Assembly: GCA_963732655.1 (NCBI GenBank)
Contig: CAVTAI010000017.1
Coordinates: 1,302,001-1,366,000, forward strand
From: CAVTWS01 sp963732655
Lineage (GTDB): Bacteria; Actinomycetota; Acidimicrobiia; Acidimicrobiales; SHLQ01
Direction of reading: 5' to 3'
DNA length: 64,000 nucleotides
This document shows, piece after piece, positions 35,951-45,372 of the stretch. The notes below the pieces were generated by a model. That model did no database searches and had not been told where the DNA came from. It saw only the letters and a list, made by a program, of their open reading frames with translations. Position 1 is the first letter of the stretch; each line of letters opens with the position of its first letter. Position numbers and translations under genes: made by a program.

Positions 35951-36920
35951 CTAGTCTACCTTGATATTGGCGGCCTTGGCGACCTTCGCCCAGTTCGCAA
36001 TCTCGTTACGGGTCCAGGCATCGAGCTCCTGCGGCGTGGTTCCCCAGGCATGGATGCCGAGGTGCTTCGTCTTCTCACGGAACTCGGCGGATTCGACGAT
36101 GGCGCGGACGTCGGCCGACGCTTTCGCCAGCACGGGTTCGGCAACCCCCGATGGCCCGTACAGCGCATTCATCGCCATTACCGCAAAGCCCGGGTAGGTT
36201 TCCGCGATCGCCGGGATGTTCGGCGCATCACCCAGCCGCTCGGCGCTCGCGCCGGCGATCAGCTTGAGCTGGCCGGTGTCGACATAGCGCTTCGCCGAAT
36301 GCCAGATGTCGAACATGATCGGCACCCGTCCGGCCATCAGATCGACCAGCGCCGGCGCGCTGCCGTTGTAGTTGATGTGCTGCATCTTGATGCCGGCACG
36401 CTGCTGAAGCAGCTCGCCGGCGAGATGCCCAACGCCGCGCGGTCCGGGCGATGTGTAGTTGACTGGCTCGGCGCTTTTCTTGGCAAGCGCAACGAGTTCA
36501 GGAACCGTGTTGCGGCGCGAACGATTTGTTGGCGACCAGCGCCACCGGCTGCGTCGCGATCATGGTGACCGCGGAAAAATCCTTCAGGGTGTCGTAGGGT
36601 AGCTTCTGACCGATCGCCGGATTGATCAGCAATGAATTGGTGGCGATCAGGAACGTGTAGCCGTCCTTCGGCGCGTTTGCGACAGCGGCGGTCGCGACGA
36701 TCGTGCCGGCGCCCGGCCGGTTTTCGATGACGATCGATTGACCGCCCCAGCGCGCCGAGAGCATGTCGGCGAGAATGCGAGCCACGACATCGGTCGGCCC
36801 GCCCGCCGCGAACGGCACCACCAGCTTGACTGGACGCGCCGGATAGTCGGTCTGGGCATGCGCCGTGCTGCAGACCGACGTCATCAACGCGACGACCAAC
36901 AAGACGCAAATGCGTAGCAT
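35951..36920 (-). CDS. Bug-type tripartite tricarboxylate transporter binding protein, frameshift
   Basis: This periplasmic solute-binding protein is about 322 residues. It has signal peptide LLVVALMTSVCSTAHAQ, then the Bug hallmark YPARPVKLVVPFAAGGPTDVVARIL and IENRPGAGTIVATAAVANAPKDGYT. The second half has HINYNGSAPALVDLMAGRVPIMFD. A shift near 36,510 joins LVANKSFA to VPELVALAKKSAEPVNYTSP. No TctA/TctB genes are adjacent, as is usual for Bug proteins. It would collect the carboxylate substrate of the catabolic cluster. Confidence 0.87.
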
Positions 36921-37087
36921 GAATAGCCCCGTGCCCCGTTCGTTTCCGAAGTGCAGTATAGCGGAAAAACGGACCGGGCGGACAGGCGTGGCGCGCAGCC
37001 GTGCCGATTTGTGCGGTGTCGATATTGGGCAGCCGCCCGCGATCCGCGAGAGGCGGGCAACGCGCAGGCCGCTCAAACAGCGCGCAC

Positions 37088-37117
37088 AAAAAAAAGCCCC
37101 GGCCAAAAGGCCGGGGC
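37088..37117 (-). terminator. Rho-independent terminator of the MarR gene
   Basis: On the minus strand GCCCCGGCC-TTTT-GGCCGGGGC forms a perfect 9-bp stem followed by eight T. It lies 27 bases after the MarR stop and is a textbook intrinsic terminator. Confidence 0.93.
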
Positions 37118-37143
37118 AGTACCGCCAGTAAATGGTGTGTTTC

Positions 37144-37668
37144 TTACAGCCGGTAGAGGATCTGATCGGTCCAGAAACGCTCCAGCCGATGCAGCGACTT
37201 GTTGAGCGTCGCGAACTCGTCGGAAGCAATGCCGCCGACCTGTTCGACGGTCCGCACATGCTTCTGATAGAGCGAGTCAACGATCTCGCGGACCTCGCGG
37301 CCCTTGTCGGTCAGCTTGATGCGCACCGACCGGCGGTCGATCCGCGAGCGCTGATGATCGAGGAAGCCCATCTCGACGAGCTTCTTCAAATTGTACGACA
37401 CGTTGGAGCCGAGATAGTAGCCGCGCGTGCGCAGCTCACCCGCGGTCAGCTCCTTGTCGCCGATATTGTACAAGAGCAACGCCTGCACCGAATTGATGTC
37501 GGCGCGGCTCCTGCGATCGAACTCGTCCTTGATCACGTCGAGCAGCCGGCGGTGCAAACGCTCAACCAGCGTCAATGCTTCAAGATAGAGCGGACGAATG
37601 CTATCGAGCCGCGCTTCCCGATCAGCCGGCTCGACCGTCTTGGCAACGGCAACCATGTGACGCCTCAT
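37144..37668 (-). CDS. MarR family regulator, LdtR-like
   Basis: The protein is 174 residues from ATG 37,668; in-frame starts exist upstream and at 37,656. The winged helix reads ADINSVQALLLYNIGDKELT, then GYYLGSNVSYNLKKLVEMGFLDHQRSRIDRRSVRIKLTDKG, nearly the whole wing of the Rhizobiales LdtR group. LdtR regulates cell-wall L,D-transpeptidase and stress genes in Liberibacter and Sinorhizobium. The upstream region holds candidate autoregulatory motifs. Confidence 0.85.
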   Translation of the reverse strand: MRRHMVAVAKTVEPADREARLDSIRPLYLEALTLVERLHRRLLDVIKDEFDRRSRADINSVQALLLYNIGDKELTAGELRTRGYYLGSNVSYNLKKLVEMGFLDHQRSRIDRRSVRIKLTDKGREVREIVDSLYQKHVRTVEQVGGIASDEFATLNKSLHRLERFWTDQILYRL

Positions 37669-37676
37669 CTGTTGTT

Positions 37677-37795
37677 GTCTAAACGTTTGTCGTTGTCTTT
37701 TTATATCGACGAGGCCCTGTTTATCCCCCGCCATTATGCCGCGACACTACCGGCCCCGGTCTAAATTCGACTTAAACAACAGACTAAAGATAAAG
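37677..37795. promoter_or_regulatory. AT-rich promoter region with repeated GTCTAAA motifs
   Basis: This stretch before the MarR gene is AT-rich compared with its surroundings. It has GTCTAAA at 37,677-37,683 and 37,759-37,765 and AGACTAAA at 37,781-37,788. GTCTAAATTCGACTTAAAC is an imperfect palindrome. It may be the MarR operator; nothing else lies between 37,735 and 37,881. Confidence 0.35.
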
Positions 37796-37881
37796 TTTAT
37801 TTTGAAAGGTGAATCATCAATTGAGGACTCAATTCTACCGAACGCGGTAACGAGCGGTTGACCCTCTTCGGTTGCCATCTG

Positions 37882-38820
37882 TCAACCTTCCACGGCCTCC
37901 TCGGCCGGCGCCGCTCGGTTTCTGGCAGCTTCCGCCCCACGTAAAAAGCGGATGATCCCGGAGACGTCCAATTCGCCTCCGCCCTGATCGACATAAAGTT
38001 CATACAGCGCCGCAGTCGCGGCGCCGATCGGCGCCTTCACGCCCGCCGTTCTAGCAGCCGCCTGTGCCAGCTTGAGATCGTTAAGCATCATCGCCGCCGC
38101 AACGCCGGGCTGATAGTCACGATTGGCGGGCGAGCTCGGCACCAGCCCCGGCACCGGACAATGCTCGGTCATCGCACGGCACTGCCCGGACGCATTCGAC
38201 ACGATCTCGAACAGCCGCTGCGGCGCCACGCCGAGCTTCTCCGCCAGCAGCAGCGCTTCCGCGACCGCAATCGTCGACGCGCCAAGGATCATGTTGTTGC
38301 ACATGTTCACGACCTGCCCGTCGCCCGGGCCGCCCGCATGGATGATGGTCTTGCCGAGCACCGCCAGGAACGGCGTCGCCCGCTCGAAGGCGCGATCGCT
38401 GCCACCGACCATGAATGTCAGCGCGCCAGCCTCGGCGGCGACAACGTCACCCGCGACCGGGGCATCGACCATCGCCAGCTCGTTCACATGCGCCGCCGCC
38501 GCAACCGTACGCGCGGTTTCCACGTCGACTGTCGACGCATCGATCAGCAGTGCGCCGGCCTGCGCCGAAGCCAGCACGCCGCCGCGCGCGAGATAGACCT
38601 CGCGCATCTCCTTCCCGCTCGACAACACGGTGACGATCACGTCGGCGCCCATGCACGTCATATCCAGCGCCGTCGCCACCACGCCGCCGGCGGCTGCAAG
38701 CCGGTCGGCGGCATCACTGCCGACGTCGCAGCCGGTCACGACGTGCCCGGCCTTGATCAAGTTGACCGCCATGGGAAATCCCAGGGGGCCGAGCCCGATA
38801 AATCCGATCTGTGCCATCAC
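37882..38820 (-). CDS. Beta-hydroxyacid dehydrogenase-like protein with altered catalytic residues
   Basis: The protein has 312 residues and belongs to the 3-hydroxyisobutyrate/tartronate semialdehyde reductase fold. The NAD site is IGFIGLGPLGFPMAVNLIKAG. The substrate loop is DAPVAGDVVAAEAGALTFMVGG, where the family has DAPVSGG. The catalytic helix reads GDGQVVNMCNNMILG, where GxGxxxKxxNN is expected, so the lysine is Asn (codon AAC). Unless this is a one-base read error (AAG to AAC), the protein may not be a dehydrogenase. It follows an amidohydrolase gene. Confidence 0.85.
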   Translation of the reverse strand: MMAQIGFIGLGPLGFPMAVNLIKAGHVVTGCDVGSDAADRLAAAGGVVATALDMTCMGADVIVTVLSSGKEMREVYLARGGVLASAQAGALLIDASTVDVETARTVAAAAHVNELAMVDAPVAGDVVAAEAGALTFMVGGSDRAFERATPFLAVLGKTIIHAGGPGDGQVVNMCNNMILGASTIAVAEALLLAEKLGVAPQRLFEIVSNASGQCRAMTEHCPVPGLVPSSPANRDYQPGVAAAMMLNDLKLAQAAARTAGVKAPIGAATAALYELYVDQGGGELDVSGIIRFLRGAEAARNRAAPAEEAVEG

Positions 38821-38921
38821 GCAACTCCTTACGCCACTTTACGCACCGGTCCCCAAATCGGGGCATCAATCCTCCACCCAACACATTGCCGCTTGGAGCA
38901 TACTCCAGGCAGGACTTGGGA

Positions 38922-39941
38922 TCATGACACCGCCAGTCGCAGGCGCTGCTCCATGTCAGGGATCAGTTTTTCGGCATTGAGGCCGTCGACCATGGCGCGG
39001 GCATTGGGTCCGAGCGCGCGCACCGCCGCGACATAATCGGCGACCTCCTGCGGGTCGCGCACCGCCTGCGGATAGTCGGTCGCAAACACGGTCTGCGACA
39101 GCGCAACCTCCTGCAGGCCGAAGCGCACCCACTCCGCGCCCCAGTCGCCCGCATGATCGGGACCGGCCCACCCCGCACAGTCGTAGAACAGCCGGTTCTC
39201 GAGGTAATGGTCGAACGACAGCTTCGGCCGGCGGCCATGCCGCGGCACCGCGGCGGTGCCCCACTTGTCGCGCTGCTGGAATCCGCGGATGCGCCCCAGA
39301 TAGCGGCCGATGCCGGCGGCGAAATGGGAGAACTGCACGTTCAACGTCGGCAGCTCGTCGAGTAGGCCGCTGTTGATCATGCGCACCGCCGCCACCATCA
39401 ACGAGAACTGCCAGCCGAGCATGCGGCCGAGATCGTCGGCATCCATGTGTTCCCAGCGGATAACGTTGGGCAGCGGATGGATAAACACGTAGAGCCCAAG
39501 ATCGGCAGCGGCACGCCAGAACGGCCGCAGCGCCTCCGAGTCCAAGGCCTGGCCCTGCAATTCCGAGCCGATCACGACGCCGGGCAGGCCAAGGTCCACG
39601 GCACAACGCTTCAACTCCGCGGCAGCCTCCGCTGGCTTGAGCGCCGGAACATGCGCCAGACCAACGAAGCGGCCGGGAAAATCATCGGCCGCCTGCTTCA
39701 TGCGATCATTGATCAGCCGGCAGATGGCGAGATCAGGCTGGTCGAAACCCGATCCGCAGCTCAGCACACCGGCGTCGATGCCGGCATGGTCCATCATCCG
39801 CACATGGGCGGCGAGATCAGCGAGCAACGGGTTGAGCAGATAGCTCGGGTTGCCGTGCTCGTCGAGTTGGACCGACACCGCGTCGCGATTGCCCTTGAGA
39901 AGCTCGGGCGGGGTGTAGTGCTGCTGAAAATCAACAATCAC
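38922..39941 (-). CDS. Amidohydrolase 2 family protein
   Basis: The protein is 339 residues from GTG 39,941, chosen because AAGGGA precedes it and VIVDFQQHYTPPELL starts the barrel at once. VDFQQHY carries a Q-Q-H form of the usual H-x-H/D-x-H metal motif. YVFIHPLPNVIRWEHMD, LNVQFSHFAAGIGRYLGRI and TVFATDYPQAV complete the site. It is most like ACMSD-type decarboxylase relatives. It lies between a DUF6163-like gene and the dehydrogenase-like gene on the same strand. Confidence 0.8.
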   Translation of the reverse strand: MIVDFQQHYTPPELLKGNRDAVSVQLDEHGNPSYLLNPLLADLAAHVRMMDHAGIDAGVLSCGSGFDQPDLAICRLINDRMKQAADDFPGRFVGLAHVPALKPAEAAAELKRCAVDLGLPGVVIGSELQGQALDSEALRPFWRAAADLGLYVFIHPLPNVIRWEHMDADDLGRMLGWQFSLMVAAVRMINSGLLDELPTLNVQFSHFAAGIGRYLGRIRGFQQRDKWGTAAVPRHGRRPKLSFDHYLENRLFYDCAGWAGPDHAGDWGAEWVRFGLQEVALSQTVFATDYPQAVRDPQEVADYVAAVRALGPNARAMVDGLNAEKLIPDMEQRLRLAVS

Positions 39942-39981
39942 GCGACGTCCCTTCTCACGCTCAGTGCGATGCACCAATTCT

Positions 39982-40431
39982 TCATTGCGGCTGCTCGCGC
40001 GCCGACATCAGCGCCAGCAGCAAATAGAAAACGATCAGCAGCAAATCGAAAGCGACCACCCAGATCCGCCCGCCATAGATTTGCGGGAACAACCCTTCGA
40101 CCGCCACCATCGAAATGACCGCTGTCAGCCACACAACCACACCCCACGGCGCGGCGAGCCACAGACCGACGGCCGCCACCAGATCGATCACACCGAAAAA
40201 GACCGTCGCCACCTGGAAGGACGTCGTCAACTCTTCAAAGGCCGTGCCGGCATAGGTCAGGAATCCGCAGACCACCGCCCAGTGGTAAAGCCCCTTGGCG
40301 AGCGCGATCCCCGCCATGACCCGCAGGAACACAACCAGCCGGGACGACCAGCGATCGGGGGCGCCCTGTTGCTCGCCGGCGTGCACCGGTTCGAGCGACC
40401 TGCGTTGTTCGGTCCCGATTGGATCGCTCAT
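39982..40431 (-). CDS. Four-helix membrane protein (DUF6163-like)
   Basis: The protein has 149 residues: a 30-residue polar N-terminus then four hydrophobic helices (VVFLRVMAGIALAKGLYHW, VATVFFGVIDLVAAVGLWLA, VVVWLTAVISMVAVEGLF, WVVAFDLLLIVFYLLLALM). The pattern LFPQIYGG before the last helix matches a Rhizobiales family I recall as DUF6163. Function is unknown. Confidence 0.7.
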   Translation of the reverse strand: MSDPIGTEQRRSLEPVHAGEQQGAPDRWSSRLVVFLRVMAGIALAKGLYHWAVVCGFLTYAGTAFEELTTSFQVATVFFGVIDLVAAVGLWLAAPWGVVVWLTAVISMVAVEGLFPQIYGGRIWVVAFDLLLIVFYLLLALMSAREQPQ

Positions 40432-40592
40432 GGCCCCGCACGCCTCTCCGCCACGCAGTGATGCCCGGTCGGAACCGGCGTGACAATGCGAAATTCGGCC
40501 CGCCGCATGTCTCGCGGACCACGGACCAGAGCCCCGGTGGCGGGCATCGCTGGAAACGGCTACAAACCCGCTGCGGAAACGGAAGCAATTCC

Positions 40593-41663
40593 ATGGCCAT
40601 CAAATACGGCAGACCGATCGGAATAGACCCGCCGCGTCTCACCCCTGTCCGGGCCGAGCCATCGGGCGAGGCCGAGCGACTGGATTTGACCATTCGTCCG
40701 CGCCGCGGCCGCAAAGCCGAGTGGGCACGGCGGCTGGTGCGCGAGACTGTGCTCACCACCGACGACCTGATCTGGCCGCTGTTTGTGATCGACGGCTCCA
40801 ATACCCGCGTACCGGTCGCCTCAATGCCGGGTATCGAGCGGGTGTCGGTCGATCAGGCGGTCCGTGAGGCCGAGCGCGCCGCCAAACTCGCGATCCCCTG
40901 CCTCGCGCTGTTTCCCTACACCGATCCGACACTGCGCGACGACGACGGCACCGAGGCGCTCAACCCGGATAACCTCGTGTGTCGCGCCATTCGCGCCATC
41001 AAGAACGCGGTGCCGGAGGTCGGCATCCTCTGCGACGTGGCGCTCGACCCCTATACCAGCCATGGCCATGACGGCCTGCTGCGCGACAGCGCGATCGTCA
41101 ACGACGAGACGGTGGCCGTGCTGGTGCGGCAGGCGCTGGTCGAGGCGGAAGCCGGCGCCGACATCATCGCACCGTCCGACATGATGGACGGCCGCGTTGG
41201 CGCGATCCGCGCCGGACTCGATGCCGCCGGATTCACCGACGTGTCGATCATGGCCTATGCGGCGAAATACGCCTCCGCGTTTTACGGGCCGTTCCGCGAT
41301 GCCGTCGGCTCGTCGGCGACGCTGATCGGCGACAAGCGCACCTATCAAATGGACCCGGCCAACACCGACGAGGCATTGCGCGAGGTCGCCCTCGATATCG
41401 ACGAAGGCGCCGACATGGTGATGGTGAAACCCGGTATGCCGTATCTCGACGTGCTGCAGCGCGTGAAAGACCATTTCGGCATGCCGACCTTCGCGTACCA
41501 GGTGTCGGGCGAATACGCGATGATCATGGCCGCCGCGCAAAACGGCTGGCTCGACGGCGACAAGGCGATGATGGAAAGTCTGATCGCATTCAAGCGGGCG
41601 GGCGCCGATGGCGTGCTGAGCTACTTCGCGCCTCGCGTCGCCGAAAAACTGAAATCAGCCTGA
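40593..41663 (+). CDS. hemB: Delta-aminolevulinic acid dehydratase (porphobilinogen synthase)
   Basis: The protein is 356 residues. It condenses two 5-aminolevulinates to porphobilinogen in haem and cobalamin synthesis. The active-site lysines sit in YAAKYASAFYGPFRDA and MVKPGMPYLD. The metal region is CDVALDPYTSHGHDG, in which the three zinc cysteines of the Zn type are replaced (one Cys and acidic residues), indicating the Mg-dependent alphaproteobacterial form. ATG 40,593 gives the usual N-terminal arm. No promoter stands out in 40,432-40,592. Confidence 0.95.
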   Translation: MAIKYGRPIGIDPPRLTPVRAEPSGEAERLDLTIRPRRGRKAEWARRLVRETVLTTDDLIWPLFVIDGSNTRVPVASMPGIERVSVDQAVREAERAAKLAIPCLALFPYTDPTLRDDDGTEALNPDNLVCRAIRAIKNAVPEVGILCDVALDPYTSHGHDGLLRDSAIVNDETVAVLVRQALVEAEAGADIIAPSDMMDGRVGAIRAGLDAAGFTDVSIMAYAAKYASAFYGPFRDAVGSSATLIGDKRTYQMDPANTDEALREVALDIDEGADMVMVKPGMPYLDVLQRVKDHFGMPTFAYQVSGEYAMIMAAAQNGWLDGDKAMMESLIAFKRAGADGVLSYFAPRVAEKLKSA

Positions 41664-41788
41664 CGCTCCGAACGCCGTCGCGCACATCAGTATCGGGAGA
41701 GTTCCCCCTGCGCTGCGATCCCATCGACGCCAAGGCTCCCGTCCATGGCTGCGTCGCCGTTTGCGGCTGCGCATCACGGCGTAGCTTC

Positions 41789-42817
41789 TTGAAGTCGGTC
41801 AGCGCCGTGGGCGCAGCAAGCGTCCTGCCGGTACCCGCCGCCTTGGCCGAAGACGCCGCCCCGGGCACTGCCAAGCCGCACCGCGTCGACGTGCACCATC
41901 ACATGTTTCCGCCGTTCGTCCAGGAGCGCTGGAAGAAGGACAATGTCCGCACGGCGCCGGTGGCGATGCGCTGGACGCTCGACGCCACGCTCGAGCAAAT
42001 GAACAAGGGCGGCGTCGCCACCGCCATCCTGTCGATGGCAAGCGGCGGACTCAATCTTCCGAAGCTGAACCTGGACGCCAATCGCGCCATGACGCGGATG
42101 GTCAACGACTATGCCGCCAAGGCGCGCAACGATCACCCGGGACGGTTCGGCCTGTTCGCGCACGTTCCGTTGCCGGACGTCGACGGTACACTCAAGGAAA
42201 TCGAATACGCCCTCGACCAGCTCAAGGCCGACGGCATCGGGCTGAGCACCAGCTACGGCAACATGTTCCTTGGCGATCCCGATTTCAAACCGGTGATGGA
42301 CGAGTTGCAACGCCGGCGCGCCATCGTCTACGTGCACCCCAACCGTCCTGACTGCTGCGATACGCTCACGCCGCAGGTGCCGGGATCGTTCACCGAATAT
42401 CCGCAGGACACCAACCGGACGGTGATGAGCCTTCTGTTCAGCGGCACCTTCACCCGGACCCGCGACGTCCGCTGGATCTTCTCGCACGGCGGCGCCGCGG
42501 TGCCGCTGCTCGCCGGACGGGTGAACTCGCTCGCCAAAATCCAGCTCAAGAATGCCGCGCAAGTGCTGCCCGACGGCATCGATTTCGAGCTCAAGCGGCT
42601 CTACTACGAAACCGCCAACGCCGCCTATTCGCCCAACATGGCCGCATTGCTCAAATTCGCCCCGGCGTCGCAGGTGCTGTTCGGGACCGACTATCCGTAT
42701 GTGTCGGTGGTCGAGAATGTCGCCGACCTGGGGAAGGCCGGATTGTCGGCAGCCGACCTCAAGGCCATCGAAAACGAGAACGCCATCCGGCTGATGCCGC
42801 GGCTGAAAACGATATAG
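41789..42817 (+). CDS. Tat-exported amidohydrolase 2 family protein
   Basis: The protein has at least 342 residues. VDVHHHMFPPFVQERWKK gives the H-x-H metal motif, with GRFGLFAHVPLPD, AIVYVHPNRPDCC, WIFSHGGAAVPLLAGRV and VLFGTDYPYVS as the later ligands. The frame upstream of TTG 41,789 reads SRRSFLKSVSAVGAASVLP, a Tat signal, so the true start lies further left. No ATG or GTG is in frame back to about 41,710; a start lost to a one-base error is likely. It would act in the periplasm. Confidence 0.82.
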   Translation: MKSVSAVGAASVLPVPAALAEDAAPGTAKPHRVDVHHHMFPPFVQERWKKDNVRTAPVAMRWTLDATLEQMNKGGVATAILSMASGGLNLPKLNLDANRAMTRMVNDYAAKARNDHPGRFGLFAHVPLPDVDGTLKEIEYALDQLKADGIGLSTSYGNMFLGDPDFKPVMDELQRRRAIVYVHPNRPDCCDTLTPQVPGSFTEYPQDTNRTVMSLLFSGTFTRTRDVRWIFSHGGAAVPLLAGRVNSLAKIQLKNAAQVLPDGIDFELKRLYYETANAAYSPNMAALLKFAPASQVLFGTDYPYVSVVENVADLGKAGLSAADLKAIENENAIRLMPRLKTI

Positions 42818-42826
42818 CGCCGCCTC

Positions 42827-45340
42827 TCAAGCGCCAATTCCGGCGATACATTTGCGCAGCGACGCGATCAGATCCGCACTGTCGCCGAGGTGCTTCTCCT
42901 CCGCATCGACGATCTTGCTGAATGCGCGCTTCTTGAGGCCAAGCACGTCGATATGCGCGGCCGCCTCCGGACCCGCAGCATCGCACACGATGTCGATCAA
43001 GCGATCGGTCGCGTGCAAACGGCCGAGCAGATAGTCGTTCTCGCGGTAAGAGCGAGAGAGGAACGCGGCGAAATGGGCAAAACCAATGCCCTTGAGGCTG
43101 GCGATCCCTTCGAAGCCCTTCAACGTGCGGGTATCCTGCGGGCTGATCCGATCGACCAGGATCTCGTTGAGCTCGCCGACATCGAGCGCGCCGGTGATCG
43201 GGAACGTCAGCACGTCCCAGAACGGAAATCCGAGGTAGTTGACCAGCACTTCGCGCCGGGCGTCGGGATGCCATTGCGCGGGGTCGAGCGAGGCCATGAG
43301 CTCGTCGAGATCGCGCGTGCTGTCGTCGAGCTTGATCTCGGCCGCCAGCGCCTCGATCAGGCGATCGAGCTTGTCGAAATGACGCTCGACGAATGACGCC
43401 GCATAGGCGTGCAGGTTGCGGACCTCGTCCGGCGTCGGCTGCTCCGGGATAAAGTCGTGCACGAGACCGTAGATCCCAGCGCTGAAATAGTCGGGTCGCT
43501 CCTTGTGCCGGAGGTTGTCAAGCCGCGCATAGAACGCGCGCTTAAGGCGGTCGACCACCAGCGGGTCGAGCCCATTGAATTGCGCATGGTCGATCTGCTG
43601 ATAGAGCCTGTTTTGTCCTTCGATCAGGAAATGCAGCCGCCGCTCCCGGTACTTCACGTCGAAAGCCAACAGATAGCGGACCCAGACCGGCATTTCCCCG
43701 GGGCCCGCCGTTTCGAATTCGAGCGCCCGGGTTTCATCGCTTTCATACACGACGCCCTTGCGAACCGCCCAGGCATCGATGATCTCCGACATCACGCGGG
43801 ACATCGGCGATCTCTCCGGCGCGCCGCGGAGCTTGACGATGAGTTGCGCGCCGAACGCACGCACCGAAGCAAGCTTGAGGCGAACATAGGCCTGATAGGC
43901 AAAGCCCGCGTCGCGCGCGACCCGCTCGTTCACCTGCTCGCGCCAGCCACGCACCTCTTGCGCGCTCGCCGCGCCATCGAGCGATGCCGGCAGCACGCCC
44001 GCCACCAACCGGCTGACCTGCGGCCTGGCGCTGTCGTTGATCGCACGCAGCCGCCGCACGCTTTCGTTGCGCTCGATCACCCAATTGAGCTCGTTGGTCA
44101 CCGGCTGGGCGCCCGGGATGTCCGACATGGCGCCGCGCAACGTGGCGAAGAAGCCCGGGATCCGTTGGCGCTGCATCATCACCGGTGGCGCCGGATGCGG
44201 CTCGATATAGACCAGACGGCGGTCGACCTGCCGATAGGCCGGCCGTCCCTGGATCGCCGAGATCGCAAGCTGGAACGGCCGGTTGTTGAGGACCGCGCCG
44301 TCGATGAACGGCGTCGCCGCCGGATCGACATCGGCGCGCAGGTGATCCTCGAACGAGCGGGCGATGAAGTCCTCGCGCCGGGGCCAGGACGCGCCACGCG
44401 ACGCAATCACTTCGTCCATCTCGACGATCCGCGTCGGCGGAAACGCGCCGGGAAACGACGACGTGGCGCGTGCGGCAAAGGCCAGCGAGGGCGCGTTGTC
44501 GAGGTCGAAATCGCTTTCCACCGTGCCGTCCGAACGCCGGCGATAGCTGAACCGCAGGACATGGCTGTGGTCGCGTTCGTGGATCAGCGGCGGATCGTGA
44601 ATTTGCACGAGCTGGTGATAGCCGTAGAAGTCGGTCAACGACACGAACAGATCGAGCGTGTGTCCGGACGGCAGCAGCGATTGGGTCGGCTGCTCCGGTA
44701 CGCCCATCGACGTCACCGCGTCATACATCAGTCCGGCCATGATGCGGCCGTCGAGCGGCGGACGGAACCAGCGCGAACGCACGAACAGCGACAGCTTCTG
44801 GCGCACCTCGATATCCCGGATCGCGCCCATCATGCCGGTCTTGGCAGCGCCCCAGAAGAACGGCTTCAGGAACCACTTGCTCCAGGCGCCGGCGCGCGTG
44901 TCGGGCGACAGCAGCACCGTGACGTCGGCATTGTCGAGCCAAAGATCACGCATGCTCTCGGTGCGCAGATCGTGGCTGAGCGCGCGGGCCAGCATCGTGC
45001 CGACGATGCCGCCGGCTGACGCGCCGGCGATGATGTCCACGACGACGCGCAAGTCGATGGTCCGGCCGATGTCGCGCAGCAGCTCAAAATAAAATTCCTC
45101 GGTGTCGTATTCGGAATCGCCACGGTCGATACGATCGAAATACGACGCAGCGGGCCGCTGCGTGCGGTCGGAAATCCGGTGCAATGCGCTCGACGCGCGC
45201 ACCAGCTTGAGAATCTCCTTGCTGATGCCATGCATGTAGATGGCGAGCGAGACCCCGCCAAAGCATACGAGCGCAATACGTAGTTCCTTCTCGCGCACGG
45301 CTGCGGCTCCTACCCGCAGTGATTCGCGGGTAAAGGCCAA
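42827..45340 (-). CDS. Patatin-like phospholipase-domain protein (TIGR03607-like)
   Basis: A large protein of 837 residues. The patatin core is N-terminal: ALVCFGGVSLAIYMHGISKE (oxyanion region), DIIAGASAGGIVGTMLARAL (nucleophile Ser in GxSxG) and TPFIDGAVLNNRPFQLAI (catalytic Asp in DGA). The remaining 450 residues are family-specific and helical. Catalysis would be acyl-ester hydrolysis of lipids. No signal peptide. It converges on the amidohydrolase, 9 bases apart. Confidence 0.87.
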   Translation of the reverse strand: MAFTRESLRVGAAAVREKELRIALVCFGGVSLAIYMHGISKEILKLVRASSALHRISDRTQRPAASYFDRIDRGDSEYDTEEFYFELLRDIGRTIDLRVVVDIIAGASAGGIVGTMLARALSHDLRTESMRDLWLDNADVTVLLSPDTRAGAWSKWFLKPFFWGAAKTGMMGAIRDIEVRQKLSLFVRSRWFRPPLDGRIMAGLMYDAVTSMGVPEQPTQSLLPSGHTLDLFVSLTDFYGYHQLVQIHDPPLIHERDHSHVLRFSYRRRSDGTVESDFDLDNAPSLAFAARATSSFPGAFPPTRIVEMDEVIASRGASWPRREDFIARSFEDHLRADVDPAATPFIDGAVLNNRPFQLAISAIQGRPAYRQVDRRLVYIEPHPAPPVMMQRQRIPGFFATLRGAMSDIPGAQPVTNELNWVIERNESVRRLRAINDSARPQVSRLVAGVLPASLDGAASAQEVRGWREQVNERVARDAGFAYQAYVRLKLASVRAFGAQLIVKLRGAPERSPMSRVMSEIIDAWAVRKGVVYESDETRALEFETAGPGEMPVWVRYLLAFDVKYRERRLHFLIEGQNRLYQQIDHAQFNGLDPLVVDRLKRAFYARLDNLRHKERPDYFSAGIYGLVHDFIPEQPTPDEVRNLHAYAASFVERHFDKLDRLIEALAAEIKLDDSTRDLDELMASLDPAQWHPDARREVLVNYLGFPFWDVLTFPITGALDVGELNEILVDRISPQDTRTLKGFEGIASLKGIGFAHFAAFLSRSYRENDYLLGRLHATDRLIDIVCDAAGPEAAAHIDVLGLKKRAFSKIVDAEEKHLGDSADLIASLRKCIAGIGA

Positions 45341-45372
45341 TCATGTCCGGATATCGTTCGGGGTAAAAGCCA

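Noticed and set aside
43409..45019. 536-codon plus-strand frame
   Set aside because: Arg/His/Asp-rich shadow of the patatin-like gene with no ribosome site or motif.
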